From Pictodentalium vernedei (taxonomy: Eukaryota; Mollusca; Scaphopoda; Dentaliida; Dentaliidae): 64,000 nucleotides of DNA. Positions 45,371 to 54,820 of this stretch are shown in pieces. Every line of letters begins with the position of its first letter. Within the stretch, counting starts at the first letter, position 1. The notes under the pieces were generated by a model, which worked only from the letters and a program-made list of their open reading frames with translations, searched no databases and was not told where the DNA came from. The stretch spans positions 179,876,927-179,940,926 of the forward strand of contig CM062295.1 of assembly GCA_031216915.1 (NCBI GenBank), given 5' to 3'. A program made the position numbers and the translations under genes.

Positions 45371-46461
45371 ATGGATTGGAACAATAGGTGTAGAAACTGA
45401 GGATAGAAAGGAGAGGACAGATAACAGAAGCCAGGCTACAGTAAAACAGAACTTGTTTACCAAAGTAAAAGAGAATTGTTTCACTTCCCGGATCAATTGA
45501 GGATAGGGTGAAAATTACAGTGATAAGTTGAAAGAAGGCAGAGAGATAAGGGTGTGAGAAGAAGGAGGGGTTATTGTGCAACAGGTAATACAATAGGACA
45601 ATCGATGTAAGAAACTAATTTCATAAGAGCGGTATTTCAATGTGAATTGTTTGTTATCAAAATGGGCTAGAAAATTGAATAATGAAAAACAAAACTATCT
45701 GTGAGATTTTCTATAAATAGCTTAAAAAATCAACTATCTGCTGATTGTGTGACAATATTAGTACTAAGAAGAATTTATGTGGCCAAAAATACTGCTGCAC
45801 TCATGCAAAATTTCCTGATTTAGTTAATGATATGTTAAGAGACTAACTGTTGTAAAAGTCTTTCATATTTCAATGAAATGGCAGGCAATGATATGCCATG
45901 TTCCCATGTTATTGTAAAATATAACACTCATCATCGAAAATGATCACAAATGAGTTAAGGAAATCTTTATTTGATTCTAAATTGAGAGCTCTGTGAATTT
46001 AAATTTTTATCTTCAAAATCAAATTTCTAATCAAATTGGGACTCTGATGTTGATATAGAATTTGAATCTGAATTAAATTAGAAACAGTGCAAAACAATTT
46101 TCATGAAACCGTTTATTTTACCAAATTACCTAATTTCCATTCCATCCTTGCAGCTTGTGCATGCCACAGGTAGCATGAGTACCACTCGAGCACAGACGTC
46201 ATAAGTTACATTGCTAACAGTACTTATAAAGTATTAATTCTGTTGTAACAATGTAAATGCACACAAGCATGCCGATAATCTAATTGTACACAAATGCAAC
46301 ATGATTCCATCAATAGAAGACATTTATTTTTCATCGTCCAATTGTGAAAAAATATGAGAGACCAATTTGAAAATACACAAATCAGGAAACCAATTGTCAA
46401 TCCCGACTCAGGATATCAATATCAACATTGAATTGAATCTTTGAAGCTCTGCAGGTTACTT
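45371..46461. other. No gene seen
   Basis: AT-rich, about 1.1 kb without a recognised repeat or domain; possibly single-copy. Confidence 0.45.
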
Positions 46462-46474
46462 GTTTGAATCATAA

Positions 46475-46745
46475 CAAGGTGCAGCCCCACTGGTATCCCC
46501 CACCAAGGGTTTCTAAGTTTGAAAAGGTGGGAAAAGGCCCATAACTCTAGAAAAAAAATGGACAAAAACTGTTACTAGTGAATATCCTTTCCCCCATGGT
46601 GGTCTATCTGCATACCAAAAATAATTTAAATCGAACATTCACTGACTGAGATATGAAGGTCCAAAGTTGTTATGTAAGGATGGACACATGGACGGACCCC
46701 ATTTCTATATCCCCTGCAAAACTTTGTTTTGGCGGGTGATAATTA
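46475..46745 (+). mobile_element. Short Pearl-like element
   Basis: 5' AACAAGGTGCAGCCCCACTG with TATCCCCCACCAAGG; 3' AACTTTGTTTTGGCGGGTGA TAA. A GGATGGACACATGGACGGAC run precedes the 3' end. Confidence 0.62.
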
Positions 46746-46769
46746 ATGATCACTCAATGGAATAAATTA

Positions 46770-47251
46770 CCTTTTTACCAAATGTAACAGCAGTATGAGG
46801 CCAGGGCTAGTTACCCAAAACTGCAATCAAACTTGTTAATGTTTTCAATTTTTGCGCACAAAATAAAGCTTAGGATAACTCACTGAAACAAGCTTGTTCA
46901 GCTTGATCCAATTAACTCTTTTCCTAACGAATTGGACACATTCAATTTTCAAAGTGAGCAGGTGAAAAAACAATATTTTTCAAAAGATTTAAAAAAAAGC
47001 ATATCATGTGACCCTCTCAGTGGAACGAGCTCATCAAGCTCATTCCAATGAGGAGGTCACATGATATGGTTTTCTTGAAATTTGTTGAAAAAGTAAAAAA
47101 AAAAACAATAATGAAAATAATAAATTTTGATATCCTGCATGTTGGGTAAATGGTTAAGACTAATATTTTTGAGGTAAAAATAAAAACATTTGAGTTATTT
47201 AAAACATTTTTTGGCACATGTCATCGTCTCGTTGTCTTAGGTAAAAGATAA
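46770..47251. mobile_element. MITE A-like, split by MITE C
   Basis: Left half TTTTTACCAAATGTAACAGC to GAAACAAGCTTGTTCAGCTT; right half from 47157 (ATATTTTTGAGGTAAAAAT, CATGTCATCGTCTCGTTG) to TTAGGTAAAAGATAA. MITE C sits at the centre. Confidence 0.68.
46912..47156. mobile_element. MITE family C inside MITE A
   Basis: TTAACTCTTTTCCTAACGAA left, TTGGGTAAATGGTTAA right. Clean hairpin AGCATATCATGTGACC / GGTCACATGATATGG with core GTGGAACGAGCTCATCAAGC. Confidence 0.82.
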
Positions 47252-48314
47252 AAAAAAATTCACTCAAATCAGGAATCCAAAGGTTTCTATTTTGGAATTA
47301 AAAACAAGGAAAACATTGGGCAGCATTACACATAGATATTTGTATATATGGTTGAGCAAATTTTAAGGAATTTTGTGGACAAATGGTTTCAATTTTCATC
47401 ACAATTATGCAAAATCTGTCAAAAAGCCCTACAAAAAAAAATCACCTCATTTTTGTTGATTTTCCACTTTGTTCTTCCAGAACATAATCTATATCCTCTC
47501 ATTAGAATGAGTGTGTTGTAAGATTTACAGTACTGTGATTACAAAGGCAGAGAGTATCGAGTGGATCATGACTTGACCATAATCTGGTAATAATTCACCG
47601 TCTCCTTCCCTGCTCACTACACTGTAGAATCCCCCTTGTCACAAAAGAAATGTTAGACCATTGAATATCAGATTTTATTTAATGCTCAGGCATCAATTCA
47701 CGCTGAAAAATTAAGTCATATTCCCCTGTCGGTCGGCAAAACGAAATATCAAAATGATATTTAGAAATCGATATTTCATCGTAGGTTCGGATGACGAATC
47801 ACATGTACTTTAAACGAGTCAGCACATCAGTAATGAATTCCAGAGTCCCAAATACAAACGAATTCGAATAATTGATAGTGACAGTGACTAAATCAATTCA
47901 TTAAATCAGCGGTTTCAAAGTTTGACTTTCTCATTCACCTTCCAGCGAAAAGCCGAAATCACTTTCAAATTTCTTCAGTTCAACTTCACACGTCTTCAGT
48001 GCATTGAGTTCAAAAAAAATAAAATGACGTGTCTTGTTATTGAAAATAAGAAAGTGGTGTTTTTTGTTATTGTTCTATTTCTTCGAAACACATTGCGATT
48101 ATTTCAATTCGCCAGCCTTGGTAAATCGTAAAGTTAGGTGAGAAATAAGACGGGACTACTTTTTGGGCGAATATTCACACATTCCAATGGTTGGAGTTTG
48201 GTTGTTGTAATTTTTGTATGGACGCCGGTTCGGCACATAAATTTTGCGCCTTAATGGCAAATAAAGGCCACAAATTGGAGAGTTTGTAGTCGTAGAGCAT
48301 TAAATAAAAAGAAA
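47252..48314. other. No gene seen
   Basis: A 69-codon plus-strand frame at 47922-48131 shows no domain. Possibly single-copy DNA. Confidence 0.45.
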
Positions 48315-48468
48315 ATTCACGAAAATTTGATGAATACCGAAAATATCTCGTTCGTGGCTACAAGAAATATGAGGATCTTCACTCGCGACTGCGTCGCTCG
48401 TGAAGATCCTCATATTTCTTTGTAGCCACTCATGAGATATTTTCGGTATTCATCAAATTTTCGTGAAT
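48315..48468. repeat. Fold-back family P, near-perfect
   Basis: Arms of about 75 nt: ATTCACGAAAATTTGATGAA with TTCATCAAATTTTCGTGAAT, continuing through GGATCTTCACTCGCGA / TCGCTCGTGAAGATCC. Outer arms match 33586-33707; inner arms do not. Confidence 0.88.
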
Positions 48469-48593
48469 ATCCTCTATGTATTTTTGTTGGTTTCTCTTGC
48501 TTCAATCTTGATTTCACAGTATTTTATTTATGAAATCTCGACAACTTAACTGGTGTAAATGTTTTGAGAATGGATTTATTTACTTATAGGTGT

Positions 48594-48783
48594 TTAACTA
48601 CTTGCTGCTGGCGGATATTCCCACCCAAAACAGGAAATATCTTGAGACTAAATAAGTAAATAAGTAATATTTTAGCACATTTAACCCAAATTTTCCCCCT
48701 GCAATTTGTGTCGACTTTTTGACACAGATTTCTCGAGTCAAATTTTCATGTATTTTTCAAATACTCAGCGGGTTAAGAGTTAA
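48594..48783. mobile_element. MITE family B in SINE S2
   Basis: TTAACTACTTGCTGCTGGCG left, CAGCGGGTTAAGAGTTAA right. Uninterrupted S2 copies have GTGTTTAAGGTCAC here, with one TTAA; this copy has TTAA on both sides, direct evidence for TTAA target duplication. Confidence 0.88.
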
Positions 48784-49147
48784 TGTCACATATATTTCTG
48801 CACAATGGCCAATCTTGACTGCAACATGGAGATAAAGTCAAGTTTAGTGAATCATTTATACCCATGTTCCCCATTTTAGAGAACTTCTGCCCCAAGCACT
48901 GATGACTGGGTCCTATTTTACCATTAACCCTTTACCCAACGTAACGGCAAAACCGGCCAGCGCTATTCTCAAAAATTGCCAATTAATTTTCAAAATATTT
49001 TCATTTTTTGTCTCAAAAACATAGGTTATGACCCCTCGTTGGAACGAGCTCATCGAGCTCGTTCCAATGAGGGGTCATAACCTATGTTTTTGAGACAAAA
49101 AATGAAAAAGTTAAAAAATTTATAGTAATTTATATATTTTTTATACT

Positions 49148-49337
49148 TACCAATGACCCAGACTTAGCTGGTGCTAACTCCACAAAAACCAGGGCCAAAC
49201 ACAAATTTAACCCCCCAATCCCCAAAATTTGCATCCAAAACAAAAAGAAATCATGTCCTAAAGGACCTCCATAGTACGACTCTACTGCGCATGCGCAGTG
49301 ACGCAGTCGTCCCGAAATTGGCGCCAAATATCATTCT
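49148..49337 (+). repeat. DIRS-2 left inverted terminal repeat
   Basis: Reverse complement of 57195-57384. It contains TGCGCATGCGCA, a perfect NRF1-type palindrome, followed by GTGACGCA. Confidence 0.93.
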
Positions 49338-49411
49338 TACTGGCAGTGCCTGGTCAGCGCTATGTACTCAGCGGGGAGGCAAGAGTTCCCAACTCAGGGA
49401 GGGCCATCCCC

Positions 49412-49500
49412 GTCTGGGTCATTGGTAAGTATAAAAAATATATAAATTACTATAAATTTTTTAACATTTTTATACTGTACCAATGACCCAGACTTAGCTG
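49412..49500. repeat. DIRS-2 internal complementary region
   Basis: 49412-49465 is the reverse complement of the left end (49110 inward); 49466-49500 is that of the right end (CAGCTAAGTCTGGGTCATTG inward). The joint is AAC at 49463-49465. Confidence 0.9.
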
Positions 49501-50097
49501 AATAGTAAACAGGCTGGAGGGCCTAGGACATAGAGGAAAATCCAATAAGCTCAATTATAAAATAAAGAGGTAACCCCTTAAGGAGAAAAGGAGTATTAGG
49601 CTTTACATGTATCTTTCTTATTTAATATTTAAATTAGAAAGATACACTACCCTTAATAATTGAGCACAATAACATTCATGTTCTCTATTAATATCCAGTA
49701 TAACCTTTATACTAATTATTTTTAAAACAAGCCAATAAATAAAGTAGTCCAGAGAATTGAGACTCTTTATAATCATTTAAAAGTGTCCGAGTATTGTATA
49801 TTAAAGCCCGTTTGACACTTGACATATACAAATGCTTCACACCGAGCTACACTTTAAAAATAAGACATGAATGAAATTAAACATTAATATTACACTTTAA
49901 AACCATCCCGGAAGCGACTCAGAAATACTGTCTTGGAGGAGGCATTCCCTTGCTTTTCACTATAAAGCAGGTGACCTAAGGGAACACCCGCCCCCCCCCC
50001 TTCCCCTTGCCCTGGGTCAAATAGCCCAGAGCGAAGAGGGCAGCCGGACGGAGTCACTGCCGGAACAGAAAGCCTGCATAACTATAGTTGCAACTGT
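49501..50097 (-). other. DIRS-2 3' non-coding segment
   Basis: About 600 bp between the recombinase stop and the internal complementary region; AT-rich, with a C run at 49990-50000. No frame recognised. Confidence 0.6.
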
Positions 50098-51180
50098 TTA
50101 GTGGACGACATTCTGAGCAACAGATAACGGACCTAAACAATGCAGGTCTCCAGAAATGGACTCAATATTTCTGAGATAAAAATTAGTAAATGTGGATGGC
50201 TGAGACCAATAAGCAGCCTTCATTAAATCTGTAATAGCAACACTATTAGCATAAGCCCAGGAAGTAGAAAGAGCTCTTACTTCATGAGCAGAAATCTTAA
50301 GCACAGACTGCTGAGAAGAAGATAAATCTTCATACGCAGTACGGATAGTTAACTGAATCCATCTAGCAATAGAATGGACTGAAATGTCCTTTCTATTAGG
50401 CATCAAAGACAGAAAGAAACGTTTCCGTCCCTTTCTGATGAACTGAGATCTCTGTTTATAGATACGTAGTGCTCTAACAGGACAGAGTAAAGGCCTACGC
50501 CCGTCTGAAGACGGAAGAGCCTTAATAACAATAGGTTCCGGATATTTATTAGGAGCCTGATTCTTAGCTAAAAAACCGACGTTAGTAGTGAAGGTGATAG
50601 TGTTCCCAACACTACGATAATGAGAATCATCCACCGATAGTGCATGAAGCTCACTGACTCTTCTGGCAGAAGAGAAAGCTAAGAGAAAAGCTGTCTTATA
50701 AGATAAGAATTTGAAATCTACTGTCCCGAGAGGTTCAAATGGCTTTTCCTTCAATTTAAGGAGAACCCAAGCTAAATTCCACTTAGGAATTAATCTAAGA
50801 GTTCTGGGTCTATTTATCGAAAAGTTTCTAACCAATTTCGATAAAGAGACATTAGATCCAATTTGTAAACTATCATGATGTGCATAGGTATCAGATAACA
50901 TAGATCTATAACCCTTTATAGTAACCGGTTGCAGTTTGATTTCGTCAAACAAGTATACTAGAAAGTTAGCAATGTCTGGTATAGAGGGATCAAATATATC
51001 AACAGAATGATCCCTACACCAACGACGGAAAACCTTCCACTTAGCCGCATAGTTTAGCGAAGAGGAGGTCCTCCTACAGTTAGAAATCGCGTCCACTGCT
51101 CGTCCTGTAAAGTGCTTGCCATGCAAGAAGGACCGCACAACGGAAAAACGTGAAGGTTGAGACCTTGCGGGTTGTGATGC
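50098..51180 (-). CDS. DIRS tyrosine recombinase (element 2)
   Basis: Intact tyrosine recombinase for circle integration. The DNA-binding half starts near LNYAAKWKVFRRWC (about 51060). Catalytic residues: R in SSARRVSELHALSV (near 50665), H-x2-R in SAHEVRALSTSWAY (near 50270), and Y in TNFYLRNIES (near 50175). About 60% identical by eye to the element-1 enzyme. I cannot fix the start: the frame is open without a stop from 53043, just after the gag TGA, through the whole RT region, and no ATG near the domain start is convincing. The boundary near 51180 is where similarity to element 1 begins (PSRFSVVRSF). It overlaps the RT end (51054). Confidence 0.9.
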   Translation of the reverse strand, partial: ASQPARSQPSRFSVVRSFLHGKHFTGRAVDAISNCRRTSSSLNYAAKWKVFRRWCRDHSVDIFDPSIPDIANFLVYLFDEIKLQPVTIKGYRSMLSDTYAHHDSLQIGSNVSLSKLVRNFSINRPRTLRLIPKWNLAWVLLKLKEKPFEPLGTVDFKFLSYKTAFLLAFSSARRVSELHALSVDDSHYRSVGNTITFTTNVGFLAKNQAPNKYPEPIVIKALPSSDGRRPLLCPVRALRIYKQRSQFIRKGRKRFFLSLMPNRKDISVHSIARWIQLTIRTAYEDLSSSQQSVLKISAHEVRALSTSWAYANSVAITDLMKAAYWSQPSTFTNFYLRNIESISGDLHCLGPLSVAQNVVH

Positions 51181-53210
51181 AGTTGGCGCGATTTCCCCTG
51201 CCAAAGAAGATCCTCTCGTGGAGGGAGCTTCCGCGGTAGGTCCCACAACAGACACCTGAGTAGATTTATCCACGGTCTCTGTGGCGACAGAGATGCTACC
51301 AACAGAATCTTGCATTGAGATTGCTTTATCTTTAGCAATACTTGTTGAATTAACGGCGCTGGAGGATACGCATATCCTATCATTCCGTCCCAAGGGATCG
51401 ATAGAGCGTCTACAGCAAATGCTCTTGGATCCGGACACGGGGACACATACGTCTGCAACTGATTGTTGAGATGTGTCGCAAATAAGTCTATCATTGGCCG
51501 TTCCCATTGGTAGCAAATCTGATTGAATACTTGTTTGTTGAGAGTCCACTCCGACGGCAACAAGCGACCCTTTCGAGAAAGGGAGTCTGCTAGCACATTC
51601 AGACGACCCGGTATGTGACGGACCGAAAGAAGAACGTGATGTTCCAACGCAAACAGAAGGATTCTTTCCGTTAGATTGAACAACGGAACTGAATGAGTGC
51701 CTCCCTGATTCCGTATATACGCCACTACTGTCGTATTGTCGGATAGGATTTGGACATGAGCATCGTGAATAATGTCCATCCAGTGACGTAACGCAAGCCA
51801 AATTGACATCATTTCCTTGATGTTTATGTGCTTGCACAGGAATTGCGGATCCCAAAGACCCTGGCATCTCGAATCCGTTGGGATTAATGATGCACCCCAA
51901 CCTGTTTGACTGGCATCCGTCATAATGGTAAAACTCGGATCCGGCAACTGCAGCGGAACTCCTTGAGTTAACCACTGAATGTTTGCCCAAGTCTGAATCT
52001 CTTGTTTCACTTGATCTGACAAGAGAACGTCTACATCGAGCGAATGAATTTTCACACTCCAATTCTGAGTCAAGAAAATTTGAAGAGGCCGTGTGCGTAG
52101 CCGTCCCATCGGAATGAGATCCGCAGCGGCTCCGCACAGACCTATCAGTCTCATAAATTCTCTCGCTGTGACTTTGTCTGTATTTAGACAATAGCGAGCG
52201 TAACAACTGACTAATTTCGCTCTGGTTAACGGCAGACGAACGAGATTGTTGTGCGTCTCGAAGCTCATTCCCAGATGAGTGAATGACTTGGACGGCACCA
52301 GATCCGACTTCTCCGCGTTTACTATGAAACCGAGACGTCGGAGCAATAGAAGAAGATTCTGAACATCGTTCTGAAGCGTTAACTCGTTGCCGTACCTCTG
52401 AAGAATGTCGTCCAGGTAGGCCGACGTTACCGCAGACGAATGAGCTCGGAAGTAAATCATTACCGAGTTCATTACTCGAGTGAAAGCCCAGGGTGCTAGA
52501 TTCAATCCGAAGCACATGGCCCGGAACTGATACACCACTCCTAGGACTGCGAAGCGTAGATACTTTCGGAATGTCGGATGTACCATGACGTGAAAGTACG
52601 CATCTTTGAGATCTATGCTCGTTGCATAATCGTTCACCCGAATACTCGCTCTGACCGATCGAATCGTCTCCATATAAAACTTCGGAGCGATGATCAGCTT
52701 GTTTATCCAGCTCAAATCTATGACTGGACGGAACGAGCCGTCTGGTTTCGGAACCAGAAACAGATGGCTGTAGAATCCCAGCGATTCCTGGTTTTCTACG
52801 ACCTCTACCGCGTTCTTCATTAAAAGAGACTGCACCTCTGATAGCAGAGCGTCTCTTTTCTGAGGGTTTGACGGAAGATGAGTCCACTTTGGACTTCGAG
52901 TTAATGGAGGCTTTCGTTTGAAGGATATCTTTAGACCTTCCGAAGTCACTCCTCTCACCCAAGGGTCGTCCGTAATCGACGCCCACTCTTGAGAAAAACT
53001 CGACAACCTTCCGCCAACCGGAACGCGATAGAGGTTTGAGCCATCACCTCCTGGATCTGCGAGGCCTGCGGTAGGAGAAACCACGTCTTCCACGACCCGC
53101 ACCTCGCCTCGTCGACCTCGGGGCGTCCGACCGATTGTCCCGGCCTGAAGGACGTCCCGAACGAGAGTCGCTATCCTGACGGTCTCTCGAATAAGAGCTA
53201 GAGGACGCAC
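51054..53210 (-). CDS. DIRS RT / RNase H / MT-like polyprotein
   Basis: Replicative enzyme of element 2, open throughout. The RT begins at VGGRLSSFSQEW (about 53025) with RPVIDLSWIN, SIDLKDAYFHV (motif A), CFGLNLAPWAFTRV (motif B) and SAYLDDILQR (YxDD, near 52415). DIRS-type RNase H follows: IMTDASQTGWGASL, HINIKEMMSIW, ILSDNTTVVAYIRNQ, HIPGRLNVLADSLSR. The C-terminal block MIDLFAT, CPDPRAFAVDALSIPW, YAYPPAPLI, VLLKI resembles the Dam-like methyltransferase part of DIRS pol, with YPP in place of N/D-PP-Y/F. The frame is +1 relative to gag and overlaps its 3' end (53044-53210) without an obvious ATG, so synthesis by frameshift or reinitiation is likely. Confidence 0.92.
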   Translation of the reverse strand: MRPLALIRETVRIATLVRDVLQAGTIGRTPRGRRGEVRVVEDVVSPTAGLADPGGDGSNLYRVPVGGRLSSFSQEWASITDDPWVRGVTSEGLKISFKRKPPLTRSPKWTHLPSNPQKRDALLSEVQSLLMKNAVEVVENQESLGFYSHLFLVPKPDGSFRPVIDLSWINKLIIAPKFYMETIRSVRASIRVNDYATSIDLKDAYFHVMVHPTFRKYLRFAVLGVVYQFRAMCFGLNLAPWAFTRVMNSVMIYFRAHSSAVTSAYLDDILQRYGNELTLQNDVQNLLLLLRRLGFIVNAEKSDLVPSKSFTHLGMSFETHNNLVRLPLTRAKLVSCYARYCLNTDKVTAREFMRLIGLCGAAADLIPMGRLRTRPLQIFLTQNWSVKIHSLDVDVLLSDQVKQEIQTWANIQWLTQGVPLQLPDPSFTIMTDASQTGWGASLIPTDSRCQGLWDPQFLCKHINIKEMMSIWLALRHWMDIIHDAHVQILSDNTTVVAYIRNQGGTHSVPLFNLTERILLFALEHHVLLSVRHIPGRLNVLADSLSRKGRLLPSEWTLNKQVFNQICYQWERPMIDLFATHLNNQLQTYVSPCPDPRAFAVDALSIPWDGMIGYAYPPAPLIQQVLLKIKQSQCKILLVASLSPQRPWINLLRCLLWDLPRKLPPREDLLWQGKSRQLHHNPQGLNLHVFPLCGPSCMASTLQDEQWTRFLTVGGPPLR

Positions 53211-53651
53211 CGGAACCTCTATAGGAACCTCTCTTGGGCGGATAAGACCCAGAAGTGCCCGCCTTATTCATGTCTGCTGAATCCGACCTTTTAGGAGCGG
53301 ATCTAAACAACAGAGAATCACTAGCTTTCTTTTTAATATTATCATAAATAGCGGAAAGCTTGCCGTCAAAGAGAAGATCTCCTGAGACCGAAGCGACTCT
53401 AAGAGAGTTCTTCACCTTAGAATCCACTAGTGTGGATGTAGACAGGGCTGCGTCACGTCTAACCAACTCCAGATTAGCCACTGAAAGGGCGGAGTTACAC
53501 GTGGAATAAGCTACTGCCCTTGAAAGAAGTCTTAAGGAGGATTGTATATCCTGAAACTCTTCCCCTTGAAGACGCAGTGATAACGCCTTCGTAAGGTGAT
53601 CTGCGTAAGATAAGGCATCTAAATTGGCTCTGTTAGACGCAATAGCTGTTT
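53044..53651 (-). pseudogene. DIRS gag C-terminal part (element 2)
   Basis: Continuation of gag beyond the hAT insertion, in the same frame as 54821-56307. It has NLELVRRDAAL and LRVASVSGDLLFDG, both matched in element 1, then a long Ser/Arg/Gly-rich basic tail (GAGRGRRGFSYRRPRRSRR) ending at TGA 53044-53046. The basic tail suggests RNA binding. Open, but cut off from its N-terminus. Confidence 0.85.
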
Positions 53652-53659
53652 CCAACACT

Positions 53660-54812
53660 TAGGGCCCTGCGAATCGGGAAATTTATGTTCGAATCGAATC
53701 TCGAATCGAATCGGGACTGATGCCGACATCGAATCGAATCTCGAATCGAATCGGGATAAACTCGAGAAATAATTATAACTGGCATTATCTTGTGCAGAGA
53801 TGTCCGGAAAGCACTGCGAGATTAGATCGTTGACATAACTTGACAACTTGGCGTTGTTTTAATTTTCTTTCTCGTTGAATGGCCATCCAGATGTTCACTT
53901 GGCCCGACAATAAATTCAAGACATAAATATGGACAAATTAAGGTGTTACTGCCCAGAGACATTTAAGACAAACCACTATATTGAAACATGAGACTTTAAA
54001 GCACAAATGTAATACAAGTGGCACATTAATTCCCATGGGTTGAAGTCAGCTACAGCCGCTAACTTCAGGTACGTTAGCATGCCTAAATACATTATTGTAA
54101 TGTTTGGTTGTTTTTGTATTATCAGAATTTGGGCCTTGTAGATTTCGGTCCGTTCTCAACTCAATAACACAGTATACATCAAAAGCAGCGAAGGCGTTAA
54201 ACTGTGTTAGTTTCTGCATTAGTTAACTCGAATAGTGACGCAGTGCTCTTTCACACAAATTGCTTTTACTTCATTCCAACTTCCAAGTACCAACTCCGAA
54301 CAATGCAAAGAAACTACAGAGGTTTTCCTCCCACAGTTTTCTAACATAATAATGGGAGCGCTCCAGGCGACATGTCTCCATTATTGTGTTAGAAGATTCC
54401 GGGACTGGGAGCAGGCCTTAGGCCCATAGCTGGATATTTCGGTTGTATAGATGGGCGTGAACAGGTTACAACTTGGACAGAGCCGCTGAGCAAACGGGAT
54501 TCCGCGAATAACTCTCACACGAATTCCTGGAAATCTGTAAATAGCGAATTTGCGGTGTGTGGTTTTCTGGGAATCTGAAACTGAAAGTGAAACGACAGAA
54601 TTTTGCAATGAATTTGACTATTTTCCTGATAGAAACATTAAAACTAGAAGAGTTCGCTCCTTATTTCAACTGATGTCGACATTGTCGAACACTGATTCAT
54701 TTTCCTCGAAGCTTCGTTTGACTGACGAATCGGCAAACTATTCGAGATCGATATACGAATACCAAAGCGATGTCGACATCGAATCGAATACCCGAAGCTT
54801 CGCAGGGCCCTA
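53660..54812. mobile_element. hAT non-autonomous element in gag
   Basis: Terminal inverted repeat TAGGGCCCTGCGAA / TTCGCAGGGCCCTA with an exact 8-bp target duplication CCAACACT (53652-53659 and 54813-54820). Near the left end are tandem CGAATCGAATC motifs. No transposase frame. Element plus duplication is 1161 bp, a multiple of three. Confidence 0.92.
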
Positions 54813-54820
54813 CCAACACT

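Noticed and set aside
47922-48131. 69-codon plus-strand frame as an exon
   Set aside because: Hydrophobic, no domain, no clear splice sites.
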